From positions 10,471,501 through 10,535,500 of the forward strand of contig NZ_CP163518.1 of assembly GCF_041080625.1 (NCBI RefSeq): a DNA stretch of 64,000 nt, read 5' to 3'. Positions 1-8,966 of the stretch are shown here, piece after piece (within the stretch, counting starts at the first letter, position 1; every line of letters begins with the position of its first letter). Position numbers and translations under genes: made by a program. The notes under the pieces are model-generated. The model saw only the letters and a list, made by a program, of their open reading frames with translations, did no database searches and was not told the DNA's origin. The DNA is from Streptomyces sp. CG1 (GTDB lineage Bacteria; Actinomycetota; Actinomycetes; Streptomycetales; Streptomycetaceae).

Positions 1-276
1 CTGGCAGGGCAGCATCGAAAGATGTCGCCTTCTGATGCGCCGTCAGCCGTCAGCCGTAAGACGAGCGTGTCCAGCGTGTCGAAGCACTGTCCCGCACCAA
101 CGACGCCAGTCCGCCCCAGGACGGCGCACTCGGACGCGCCGCACCTGCCGTTGTCCGGCTGTCGCATACTGCCAACCAAGTCATGACTCGGCCCACTACG
201 CTGCTCGATACACGCTATGCGTGATCAGCGCGGTCGGTTCCCGGCGCTTTGGCGGTCGGGCGATGAGGGGCGATGC

Positions 277-1968
277 ATGGACTATTACGATCTCGGCACG
301 TACAGCCGCCCGGTGACTACTTCCTCGCCCGACGCACAACTCTGGTTCGACCGCGGACTGGTCTGGACGTATTCCTTCAACCACGAGGAAGCCGTCTCCT
401 GCTTCGAAGCCGCCGCGGCGGCCGACCCCGGCTGTGCCATGGCGTACTGGGGCATCGCGTACGCACTCGGCCCCAACTACAACAAGCCGTGGGAGTTCTT
501 CGACGAGCAGGACCTCGCACGCACCGTCGAACGCACGCACGCCGCCGTGGAACTCGCCCACGAGAAGGCGGAAGCCGGCGCCACGCCCGTCGAACGAGCC
601 CTGATCGGCGCGTTGCGTGCCCGCTATCCGCAGACGGAAGCCGTCGACGACTGTTCTGTGTGGAACGCGCCGTACGCCGACAGCATGCGAGCCGTCTACG
701 AACTCGCTCGGGACGACCTCGACATCACCGCCCTGTACGCCGACGCGCTGATGAACCTCACCCCGTGGCGGCTGTGGAACCTGCGGACGGGTGAGCCGGC
801 CGAAGGCGCCCGCACGCTCGAGGCCAAGGCCGTCCTGGACCGGGCGGTCGCGACAGATGCCGGGGGAGGACACCTTGGCATCCTGCACATGTACATCCAC
901 CTGATGGAGATGTCCCCGACGCCCGAGGCTGCCCTGCCCGTCGCCCACCGGCTGCGCGGCCTGGTGCCCGACGCCGGCCACCTGCAGCACATGCCCTCAC
1001 ACATCGAGGTGCTCTGCGGCGACTACCGTCGCGTGGTGTCGGACAACGACGACGCGATCGTCGCCGACGAGAAGTTCCACGCGCGGGCCGGGGCTATGAA
1101 CTTCTACACGCTGTACCGGTCGCACAACTACCACTTCAAGATCTACGGCGCGATGTTCCTCGGCCAGTTCCGGACCGCTCTGGAGGCCGCTGCCCAGTTG
1201 GCGGCCTCCATCCCCGAGGAACTGCTGCGCGTGCAGAGCCCACCCATGGCTGACTGGCTGGAGGGCTTCCTCGCCATGCGGGTCCATGTGCTGATCCGCT
1301 TCGGCCGCTGGAGCGACATCCTGCGGATGCCCATGCCCGCCGACCCGCAGCTCTACAGCGTGAGCACGGCAATGCTTCACTACGCCCGAGGCGTCGCGTT
1401 CGCGGCCACCGGCCATATCGCCGACGCCGAGGCCGAACGCCGGCTGTTCGACGAGGCGGCCGCGCGGGTGCCGGAGACACGCATGCTGTTCAACAACACC
1501 TGTGCCGATATCCTGGCGATCGCGTCAGCGATGCTCGACGGTGAACTCGAATACCGCAAGGGCGACCATGACGCCGCCTTCGCCGCGCTCAAGCGGTCGA
1601 TCGAATTGGATGACAACCTTCCCTACGACGAGCCGTGGGGATGGATGCAGCCCACCCGGCACGCATATGGCGCCCTGCTCCTGGAACGGGGGCGCGTCGC
1701 GGAGGCCGAGGCGGTATACCGGGCCGACCTGGGACTCGACGACACCCTTCCACGCGCTTTGCAGCACCCCGACAATGTCTGGGCCCTGCACGGCCTGCAC
1801 GAATGTCTGGTCCGGCTGGGCAAGGCGGGAGAGGCGCAGATCGTGGCTCAGAAGTTGAAGATCGCCGTCGCGATGGCGGACGTGTCCGTCGAGGCGTCCT
1901 GCTTCTGCCGCCTCGACGCGGTCTCGGACACCGCCGACGGAGGCGGTTGCTGCACGATGGAACATTGA
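277..1968 (+). CDS. Tetratricopeptide-repeat (TPR) protein, 563 aa
   Basis: Predicted cytosolic TPR protein. The N-terminal part (about residues 10-60) reads as a TPR helix pair rich in Ala (FNHEEAVSCFEAAAAADP, AMAYWGIAYALGPNYN), and TPR-like helices recur to the C-terminus (ALKRSIELDDNLPYDEP, AEAEAVYRADLGLD). There is no signal peptide or membrane segment. The start at 277 is chosen because GAGGGG lies 6 bases upstream; a start at 217 would add 20 residues of low-complexity sequence. The last 20 residues are cysteine-rich (SCFCR, then GGCC), which is unusual for a TPR protein and could bind metal. The partner is unknown. The gene stands alone, with relics downstream. Confidence 0.85.
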   Translation: MDYYDLGTYSRPVTTSSPDAQLWFDRGLVWTYSFNHEEAVSCFEAAAAADPGCAMAYWGIAYALGPNYNKPWEFFDEQDLARTVERTHAAVELAHEKAEAGATPVERALIGALRARYPQTEAVDDCSVWNAPYADSMRAVYELARDDLDITALYADALMNLTPWRLWNLRTGEPAEGARTLEAKAVLDRAVATDAGGGHLGILHMYIHLMEMSPTPEAALPVAHRLRGLVPDAGHLQHMPSHIEVLCGDYRRVVSDNDDAIVADEKFHARAGAMNFYTLYRSHNYHFKIYGAMFLGQFRTALEAAAQLAASIPEELLRVQSPPMADWLEGFLAMRVHVLIRFGRWSDILRMPMPADPQLYSVSTAMLHYARGVAFAATGHIADAEAERRLFDEAAARVPETRMLFNNTCADILAIASAMLDGELEYRKGDHDAAFAALKRSIELDDNLPYDEPWGWMQPTRHAYGALLLERGRVAEAEAVYRADLGLDDTLPRALQHPDNVWALHGLHECLVRLGKAGEAQIVAQKLKIAVAMADVSVEASCFCRLDAVSDTADGGGCCTMEH

Positions 1969-1972
1969 ACGC

Positions 1973-2203
1973 GCCGGGCTCGCCGGGCCGTCCGGCGCGC
2001 AGCACGGCGGCGCCGGCCCCGTCGCCGAAGATCACAGGCATCCCCGGCTCGGTGTTCCACACCGCGATCTGAGCGGCATCCCTGGCCGGGTCGAAGGTGA
2101 CAAGCACGGGGCCGGGGCGTACCTCAGCGATCTCCTCGCTTCCCTCGAACGCGGCGGAAACCGTGCTACTTGCCCACCCCGGAGCACCCCCGAACAGCAC
2201 CAC
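1973..2203 (-). pseudogene. Fragment of a KAS III (FabH-type) 3-oxoacyl-ACP synthase
   Basis: A minus-strand stretch of about 75 residues contains VIFGDGAGAAVLR, the nucleotide-proximal glycine motif of KAS III-like condensing enzymes, preceded by PGPVLVTFDPARDAA and WNTEPGMP. The catalytic Cys region upstream and the His/Asn region downstream are both absent. The open frame then runs antisense through the end of the TPR gene. I read it as an internal fragment left by deletion. The family assignment rests on one motif block, so it is moderate. Confidence 0.45.
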
Positions 2204-2353
2204 AGTCCCCTCACCTCATCAGCGAACAGACGTCCGGTTCCGCGGTCACCGGCCGGTCCGCCAGTCGACGGATGCCCTCAGTCCGCGCGCGCCGGCGGAC
2301 GCGCATGAAATCTCACCTGCTTGCACACTGCCCCGTGCAGTCGCTGCCGATCC

Positions 2354-2820
2354 CTGACGACGGCGCTCATCGTGGTCGGGACGGTGGTCACTGGAGCCGG
2401 GCCACACGCCGGCGATGCCCGCCAGGTGATTCGCATTCCCGTCGACTGGCGGGAAGTCACCCAGCTCCACGAGGACTTCGTCTACGTCGTCACCGGGCTG
2501 ACGGTGGCGCTGTGGTTCGTGCCGCGCGCCGTAGACGGGACGACTGTCGCACGCGGCGGGTGGTCGAGCTCTCCGCGGTGCTGATGGCACAGGGCGCGGT
2601 CGGTTATGTGCAGTGCTTCACGCTTCTGCCGATCATCGTCGTTGGGTTGCACATGTTCGGCGCCTGTCTGGTGTGGATCGCAGCAATGCGTGCCCCGCTG
2701 ACACTGCGCGAACGGCCTTATGCGGCGGGGGACCTGGAAGCCGAAGACACCGTCGCCATCCCGACCCAGGAGGAGTTCGGTGTGTTGGCGAGTGCTTCAT
2801 CGAGACCGGCCTCGTCATAG
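2354..2820 (+). pseudogene. Frameshifted remnant of a CtaA/COX15-type heme A synthase
   Basis: Two plus-strand frames join into one protein. The first (2354 to about 2550) reads VVTGAGPHAGD, VTQLHEDFVYVVTGLTVALW. After a frameshift near 2550-2570 the second reads AVLMAQGAVGYVQCFT and VGLHMFGACLVWIAA, then a hydrophilic tail. These are the characteristic C-terminal half motifs of actinobacterial CtaA (GAGPHAGD, the membrane His in QLH, AQGAIGYVQ, GLHMLGA). The N-terminal half with the first heme-binding helices is missing, so the gene is dead. A functional copy would be expected elsewhere in the genome. Confidence 0.75.
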
Positions 2821-2977
2821 GCCAGTTGACCGGCATCACGAGTTCAAAATCAGTGGCTCTGACGCGCTACGTATGGCCGGATTGGCTGCGCGTTGCCGGA
2901 AGGCAGCAGAGTTCAGCCGAGTCTTGATGCCGGAACATGCGGTTCACATCGGGCAACCAAGAGGCGATTGCGGGGGA

Positions 2978-3211
2978 ATGATCGGTTACGTGGTTGCGGC
3001 GCTGGCGGCCGTGGCAGCAATTCTGGCCGTCCCCATCACCGTTCTTGTACGCCGAGAACGGCGTCGGATACCGCTCAATCCTCAAGCACATCGGATCGAA
3101 GTGGCGGCTACCTGGGGGCTTCGCGATGCGCGCGGCCAGGCTCATGTCTATCAACATTTCGCTGATGCCAACGGCGTCAGCGCCCTGCGGGACCGTGGCT
3201 CCCGGTCATAG
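2978..3211 (+). CDS. Small hypothetical protein with one N-terminal membrane helix
   Basis: A 77-residue open frame begins MIGYVVAALAAVAAILAVP, a clear single transmembrane helix, followed by a basic cluster RRERRR and a hydrophilic tail. GGGGG precedes the ATG but is too close to be a good ribosome site. No family is recognised. It lies between two relics, so it may itself be a remnant of a longer membrane protein. Confidence 0.3.
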   Translation: MIGYVVAALAAVAAILAVPITVLVRRERRRIPLNPQAHRIEVAATWGLRDARGQAHVYQHFADANGVSALRDRGSRS

Positions 3212-3463
3212 CGAGGTCAACCACTGCGAGCCATCGGCCGGCAGCTACGTTCGCAGCGGCAAGGCGGGCGGCGGATCCGCAGCCCGTCGGGCAGCGCAGC
3301 TTGGAGATCGTCACGGCGTTCTGCCCGAGCTTTGGATCCGCCGCGAACCGATGGGCAAGCGAGTGGTCGCGGCGATCGTGCTGGGGGACGATCCCGTCGG
3401 CGATCTGGCCGGTCCGCAGCGATCACGCGGCCAAGTCCACAGCGATGGCGGGGCCCTGAGCCG

Positions 3464-3577
3464 CCGCTCGGCCCGGGGCAGACGGCGGGTCATCAGGGTG
3501 ATGGCCGCCCAGGTGATCACGGTCTCCGAGCAGTGCCGGACGTGCCGCTCGTCGTCCCTCACGTGCCGACGGGCCTT
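3464..3577 (-). pseudogene. C-terminal remnant of an IS5-family transposase
   Basis: The minus-strand frame reads RRHVRDDERHVRHCSETVITWAAITLMTRRLPR in segments. This closely follows the usual end of Streptomyces IS5-family transposases (R.RR.VRDYERLPEHHEAM..WA...LMTRRL). The upstream DDE core is gone and no terminal repeats are visible. It is a short relic of an old insertion. Confidence 0.55.
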
Positions 3578-3780
3578 CATCGTCCACGCAGCCGAGCCCC
3601 TACCCCGGACCTCGCAGATGGCTACTTTGTCCCGGGGACAGAGCTGAGAGTCCGAGGCCATGTCGGTGGGGGTGCCTGCGGGGGCCGTCCTCCGTCCGGC
3701 GGGGTTGTCTACGCCGTCACCGCGCGGTGCGCGCCGCCACCGTCGGCGGCGCGCACCGCGCACCAGGTTGCTCGGGCGGT

Positions 3781-6354
3781 TCACCTGCTCAGCCGGAGCC
3801 TCCACAGACCGCGGCCGTGTGTGCCGGCGACCACCGTGTCACCTGAGGGGAGGAGGGTGATGTCGGTCGTGACGGAGCTGGGCAGGCCGCGGCCGAGCCG
3901 GGCCCAGCGGGTCGGGTTCCTGACGTCGGCGACGTAGACGAGGTGGTCGGTGGCGAGGATCAGTTGGCCCTTCGCGATGACCATCGCGTCCGCCGGGACG
4001 TCGGGCAGGTTGCCGCTGATGTCCCTCCAGGTCGCCCCGCCGTTCAGTGACTCGAAGACGTGCCCGACGCCGCCACCCGGGATCCACTTGCGTGAGTACG
4101 CACCGTAAACGGCATACACATGGGCGGGGTTGGCCGGGTCGCTGACGATCCGGGTGATGTAGCGGTTCGGCAGGTTCGGCGCGGCGATGGCGTGCCAGGT
4201 GCCTCCGTAGTTGGTGGTGATGCCGCTCTTGAAGCCGCCTCCGTCCTCGTCCGACGGCACGCACGTGCCGCACCAGCCGACGTAGTCGACGTCGTTGTCG
4301 GCTTCGACCGCAGTGGCCGAGGCGGTGTCGCCGAGGTCGTAGACCGGTTTCCAGTCGCATGTCCCGGCGGTCTTCGCACAGACTGTGTCGAAGCCCTGCT
4401 GGGACTCCCATACGTACCGGCCCGCGATCACCCAGTGGCTGCCGCTCGCCCTGTCGGCGGTGAACGGGGCGATGAACTGCATCTTCGGGTCACAGCTTGG
4501 GATCGGCGCACTGATCTGGCAGCCGGGGCTGATCTCCCGGAACGCGGCGGCCGTGCCGTCGGAGCGGCCACCGACGGTGGTCACCGCGATGTCGCCGTAG
4601 GTGTATTCGACGGCCGCGCGGTCGGCGTTGTCCGGGGCGACGATGACGTCGCCGCCGTCACCGGCGAACGGCTGGATCACGTTGTGGGAGTTGCCGCGCA
4701 CCAGGGTTGCGCCGTTGTCCTGCAGACCTCCCCACAGTGCCGTTCCGCCCGCGGGGTCGTGACCTGCGCCGACGTAGAAATACTGGAGCGTGTGCAACTT
4801 GGAGTTGAGGTCCTGCCAGCCTGCCGTGGCCTGATCTGACGTCAGCCGGGACCACACACCGCCGTCGCTTCCCACGTACAGCCGGCCGTCGTCGTTGATC
4901 GTGATGGCGTGCTGGTCTGTGTGCACGGTGGGCGGGCAGCCCGTGGTGGTGCCGTGGCAGGGCAGCGTGTAGTTCCAGAAGGGTGCGATCGTCGTCCAAC
5001 TCGCGCCGCCGTCGCGGGTTTCGTAGATCTCCTCCAGGCCGAGGTAGACGTGTTGGGGATCGCGTGGGTCGACCTTGACGTACTGGTTGTACCAGGAGCC
5101 CACGCCCGGCTCGTAGGTGGACGGGAACGACTGGGCGGATCCGGACCTGCCCAGCGTCCCGGCGTCCGCGACCAGTGTCCACGGCCCGTTCGGGTCACCG
5201 GTCCCCGACTTGTACACGCCTTTGAGCGAGGTCGACTGCATCGGCGAGGGGCGCGTGCCCGCGGAGTAGGCCGGTGACTGGATCACTGCGTACAGGGCGC
5301 TGCCGTCGGGGGCGTAGGCGAGGCTGGTGCGGCCGATGTCGGAGTTGTCGAGCCCGGTCGGCTGTATCCGCTTGAAGGTACCCGGTGCGCCGCCCGTCGT
5401 GGACAGGTAGAGCCCGTCGTAAGGGGTGCCGTTGCGGAAGCCCAGTGCGGCCAGCACCGTGGTGCCGTGACCCCCCGGGCGGACGGTGACGCTGGAGATG
5501 ATCGAGGTCCGCGTCGGGTCCTTGTCCGGGTTGGGGTCGGGTCTGAGTACGAGTTGCCACGGCTCGTCCAGCCGGTCGGCGAGCGGGCGCCGCCACAGGC
5601 CGCGGCTCGTCGCCGCGAACACGTACGAGCCGCTCGTCGTCAATGTGGCGACTTGGGCGTTGAGGAGTTCGGAGCCGCCGACCCGCTGGAACGTCCTGCC
5701 GTGGTCGGCGGAGCGGTACACGCCTTGCCCGGTGTAGTCGTCGGCGCTGGTGTCGGCCTCACCGGTGCCGACCCACAGCGAGTGGTCGGCGGGATTCACC
5801 CACAGCGAGCCGATCGACCCGGTGGCAGCGTGCTGGAACTCGGGTGTCCAGGTCTTGCCCGTGTCCTTGGACCGCCACACACCGCCGTCGGCGAACCCGG
5901 CGTACACCCACGGGCCGTCCGTGGCGAGCGCGGTCGCCCTGCCGGTCACCAGGCCCCAGCCGGAGCCGTAGTCGGAGAAGCCCGGGTCGGCATAACCGGG
6001 GGTCTCGCTGCTGGCCGAACCACTGGTCACCTCGGACCAGGTGCCGCCACGCACCGGGAGCCGGTCGCCGGCGGCCGCTCCCGCGGCGAGTGCGGCGCCG
6101 GAAACCGTGGCGGACGGGGCCGTACGTGCCGCGGCGAACTGCAGGGTTCCGGCGACCGGATCGTCGGGATCGCCGCCGTCATCGGCCGGCTTCATGCCGC
6201 CGACGTTGCTCAGGTGCACGGACCTGGCGAGCGCCGCGAGTTGACGGTCGGCGGACGGATGGTGGGATCCGGGGACGGCAACGCCGGGTGTGCCGCCGGT
6301 GAGAACCGCCGTGGCCACCATAGCGGTCACGAGCAGGCTGGCGCGTGGGAGCAT
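3781..6354 (-). CDS. Secreted BNR/sialidase-like beta-propeller protein, 857 aa
   Basis: A large exported protein built of BNR/VPS10-like repeats. It shows repeated blades of the form VYRSADHGRTF, VWRSKDTGKTW, YETRDGGASWTTI and ESLNGGATWRDI, spread from about residue 150 to the end, with GTHGRGLWRL at the C-terminus. The start at 6354 is set by a perfect AGGAGG 6 bases upstream. It gives a Sec signal peptide (hydrophobic core SLLVTAMVATAVLTG, then an Ala/Pro-rich cleavage region). Starts further upstream lack a ribosome site. Such proteins are annotated as glycosyl hydrolases or exo-sialidase-like, but no catalytic residues can be assigned here. It is likely cell-surface or extracellular and monocistronic. 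Confidence 0.85.
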   Translation of the reverse strand: MLPRASLLVTAMVATAVLTGGTPGVAVPGSHHPSADRQLAALARSVHLSNVGGMKPADDGGDPDDPVAGTLQFAAARTAPSATVSGAALAAGAAAGDRLPVRGGTWSEVTSGSASSETPGYADPGFSDYGSGWGLVTGRATALATDGPWVYAGFADGGVWRSKDTGKTWTPEFQHAATGSIGSLWVNPADHSLWVGTGEADTSADDYTGQGVYRSADHGRTFQRVGGSELLNAQVATLTTSGSYVFAATSRGLWRRPLADRLDEPWQLVLRPDPNPDKDPTRTSIISSVTVRPGGHGTTVLAALGFRNGTPYDGLYLSTTGGAPGTFKRIQPTGLDNSDIGRTSLAYAPDGSALYAVIQSPAYSAGTRPSPMQSTSLKGVYKSGTGDPNGPWTLVADAGTLGRSGSAQSFPSTYEPGVGSWYNQYVKVDPRDPQHVYLGLEEIYETRDGGASWTTIAPFWNYTLPCHGTTTGCPPTVHTDQHAITINDDGRLYVGSDGGVWSRLTSDQATAGWQDLNSKLHTLQYFYVGAGHDPAGGTALWGGLQDNGATLVRGNSHNVIQPFAGDGGDVIVAPDNADRAAVEYTYGDIAVTTVGGRSDGTAAAFREISPGCQISAPIPSCDPKMQFIAPFTADRASGSHWVIAGRYVWESQQGFDTVCAKTAGTCDWKPVYDLGDTASATAVEADNDVDYVGWCGTCVPSDEDGGGFKSGITTNYGGTWHAIAAPNLPNRYITRIVSDPANPAHVYAVYGAYSRKWIPGGGVGHVFESLNGGATWRDISGNLPDVPADAMVIAKGQLILATDHLVYVADVRNPTRWARLGRGLPSSVTTDITLLPSGDTVVAGTHGRGLWRLRLSR

Positions 6355-7246
6355 CGCATGCCTCCTGGGCATCAGAGCGCGTTTCGTGTCGCGCGGTGCT
6401 CCCGCCACCACAGGACGCGGGTGAGCGTAGAGGGTGAGCCCGCGCCTCGCATAGCCTCAATTCGGTTTCGTGTGGCTGGGATTACCAGGAGGGGGCGTCC
6501 CATCAGGCTGACCTTGCGCCAGCAAGCCCCGAACCGACCCCTGGTAGCGCCATGATGAGGGTTCGCAATCCGTACCCCCGCTGAGCGGCTACCGTGATGA
6601 CGTGCGGGAAGACGGCGTCCGTGTGGCCGCGTGCGCGCAGTCGAACAAGCCGGGAGAGGCCGGAAGGGGCCGGAAGAGGCCGGTCACATATCGGCGGCGG
6701 CGATCCGCCGGAGTTGTCGACGCATTACCCATAGCGCTGAGTTATGGGCTGCTGATGTCTCCCGCGGCGGCACACAAGCGGCCCATACTTCTCCTTGCGT
6801 AAACCGCGTATCGGAAGCCCACGGCCCGCCAGGCCAGGTTTCCCGTCCGGACGACCAGCTCCCGCCATGCCGCCCGGACGGGAACCACGGCCCATGACCG
6901 CGGTGCCGAGACCGTTCGAGCGGTGAAGCTCCTGAAGCCGCGTGAGTGGTTCCATAACCGGTCGCTGCGAAGCACGTGGCCGTGATCCACGTGCACGCCC
7001 CGACGCCGTCGGCACCACCCTGCCCCTGACCGCGTACGTCAGCCAACAGGCCCGGCGACCGGCCAGTGGTTCCAGGACGGCACTGCTCGCAGCGGTCTGT
7101 GCGCCATGCGTCGGCCAGGCCGCCCCCTGGACCCGTGATCCGGCTCGGCGTTCGGCTTCACAGCGTCAAGACCAGCGTCCATAACGCGATGTTCTGGGCA
7201 ACTGGGAGCTGGCTGCAAAGCCGAGCCCGCCTACAACCTTGACCCC
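6355..7246. other. Gene-poor interval between the BNR protein and the peptide-transport operon
   Basis: About 890 bases with no convincing gene. All open frames are short and arginine-rich, as expected of antisense or non-coding GC-rich DNA. A tandem GGCCGGAAG-like repeat is visible near 6650-6683. The last part carries the promoter region of the operon that follows. Confidence 0.5.
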
Positions 7247-7267
7247 TGGCACAGTGAAATGTCACAT
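7247..7267 (+). promoter_or_regulatory. Putative LysR-type operator upstream of the oligopeptide transporter
   Basis: The sequence GGCACAGTGAAATGTCACAT lies 17 bases before the GTG start of the binding-protein gene. Its 12-base core TGAAATGTCACA (7255-7266) recurs upstream of the lysR gene at 17737-17748, again preceded by a CACA-containing half. Two occurrences at the two expected targets of a local LysR regulator suggest an operator. Binding is inferred, not shown. Confidence 0.55.
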
Positions 7268-7283
7268 CGCATAGGGAGCCATC

Positions 7284-8966
7284 GTGAGACCACGACGTTC
7301 CGGGATGGTCATGGCTGCCGCCCTCGGACTCGTCACCGTCGCCGGTTGCGGGGGAGCCGACGGCGGCGACGGGCAAGGCGGGGCCGCGAGCAAAGGGGGG
7401 ACACTCCACGTACTCTCCAGCCTCGACCTGGAGCACCTCGACCCGGCCCGCAACTACGTCACCTCCTCCGAGGACGCGGGCCGCCTCATCTACCGGACGC
7501 TGACGACATACGCGGCGGCACCCGGGCCGGCCGGAGGAAGGATCGTGCCGGATCTGGCGACGGACACCGGCCGCCCGAGCGACGGCGCCAGGACCTGGAC
7601 CTTCACGCTCAAAGCCGGGGTGAAGTTCGAGGACGGGCGGCCCATCACCAGCCGGGACATCAAGTACGGGGTCGAGCGGACCTTCGCCGCGGAACTCCCG
7701 GAAGGGCCGCCGTACGCACGGATGTGGCTTGCGGGAGGCCAGAGTTACAGGGGCCCCTACAAGGACAAGCAGGGGCTGGCCTCGATCGAGACGCCCGGCG
7801 ACAGGACGATCGTCTTCAAACTCAACCACCCGGTGGCCGACTTCGGTTCCGCGGTGTCGCTGCCGATCTTCGCCCCGGTTCCGCAGGACAAAGACACCGG
7901 TGTCCGCTACGACAGCAGGCCCTTCTCCTCCGGTCCGTACAAGATCGGGACCTTCGAACCCAAGAAGCAGCTCACCCTCGTCCGCAACACCCACTGGACC
8001 CGGGCCACCGACACGGTACGCAAGGGCCTGCCGGACAAGATCGTGATCGATCTCAATCTCGACCCGGCCGTCGTCGACCAGCGGCTCATCTCCGCGCAGG
8101 GACAGGACGCGGACGCGGTCGCCTTCGAGCCGATCGGGCCGGCCTCGGTCGGACCGGTGATGGCCAACCCCGCGGTGCGGGGGCGACTGGTCACCGGCAC
8201 GTCGATCAACACGCGGTACCTGAGCATCAATACCCGGCACAAGCCGCTCGACGACGTCCGGGTGCGGCAGGCGATCGCCTACGCCCTGGACAAGGACGCC
8301 CTGCGCACCGCTCGAGGCGGCCCCATCGCCGGCCAACTGGCCACCACTCTGCTGCCGCCGTCGCTGCCCGGCGCCGTCCCCGACGATCCCTACCCGAGCC
8401 CGGGCGGCAAGGGCGATCCGGCCAAAGCCAAGGCGCTGCTCGCCCAGGCGGGCCATGCCTCGGGCCTGACCCTCACGCTCGACACCCCGGCCAGCGCGGG
8501 CGGCCAGGCGCAGGGCGAATCCGTGCAGGCATCCCTGGCCAAGGCCGGCATCAAGGTGAACATCAACGCGATCAGCTCGTCGGCGTTCTACAGCACGGTG
8601 GGCAACATCGCCCAGGAGCACGACCTCGTCATCGACGGCTGGACACCCGACTGGCCCGGCGCCTCCACCTACCTGCCCCTCGTGTTCGACGGCCGGCTGA
8701 TCACCCCCGAGGGCAACAACAACCATGCCCGGTACAACTCTGCCAAGGTCAACGCACGCATCGACGCGATCACCGGGATGAAGGACCCGGCCGCCGCCGC
8801 GACCGCCTACGGCGACCTGGCCAAGCAGATCATGCGGGACGCCCCGGTCGTGCCGTTCCTGTGGGACAAGGCGGCCGTCCTGACCGGATCTCACATCACC
8901 GGCGCCTACGGGCACATCGCCTACGTCGGCCGCCTGGACCTGGTCTCCCTGGGGCTGCGCAATTGA
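7284..8966 (+). CDS. Peptide ABC transporter substrate-binding lipoprotein (DppA/OppA family)
   Basis: A 560-residue solute-binding protein of family 5. It starts at GTG with AGGGAG upstream. The N-terminus is a lipoprotein signal (MRPRRSGMVMAAALGLVTVAGC) with lipobox VAGC. Family features include HVLSSLDLEHLDPARNY near the mature N-terminus, SRDIKYGVERTF, YLSINTRHKPLDDVRVRQAI around residue 320, and the C-terminal PVVPFLWDKAA. It captures peptides outside the membrane and delivers them to the two permeases encoded downstream. A TnpB element sits at its stop codon and separates it from the rest of the operon, possibly weakening downstream transcription. Confidence 0.93.
   Translation: MRPRRSGMVMAAALGLVTVAGCGGADGGDGQGGAASKGGTLHVLSSLDLEHLDPARNYVTSSEDAGRLIYRTLTTYAAAPGPAGGRIVPDLATDTGRPSDGARTWTFTLKAGVKFEDGRPITSRDIKYGVERTFAAELPEGPPYARMWLAGGQSYRGPYKDKQGLASIETPGDRTIVFKLNHPVADFGSAVSLPIFAPVPQDKDTGVRYDSRPFSSGPYKIGTFEPKKQLTLVRNTHWTRATDTVRKGLPDKIVIDLNLDPAVVDQRLISAQGQDADAVAFEPIGPASVGPVMANPAVRGRLVTGTSINTRYLSINTRHKPLDDVRVRQAIAYALDKDALRTARGGPIAGQLATTLLPPSLPGAVPDDPYPSPGGKGDPAKAKALLAQAGHASGLTLTLDTPASAGGQAQGESVQASLAKAGIKVNINAISSSAFYSTVGNIAQEHDLVIDGWTPDWPGASTYLPLVFDGRLITPEGNNNHARYNSAKVNARIDAITGMKDPAAAATAYGDLAKQIMRDAPVVPFLWDKAAVLTGSHITGAYGHIAYVGRLDLVSLGLRN

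Noticed and set aside
196..990. Long minus-strand open frame opposite the TPR gene
   Set aside because: Arg/Val/Gly-rich antisense frame caused by high GC; the plus-strand TPR protein explains the codon bias.
6640..6690. Tandem GGCCGGAAG repeats as a regulatory array
   Set aside because: Only about three imperfect copies and no adjacent gene start.
7158..8915. 585-codon minus-strand frame opposite the peptide-binding gene
   Set aside because: Shadow of the binding protein, which has lipobox and family motifs.
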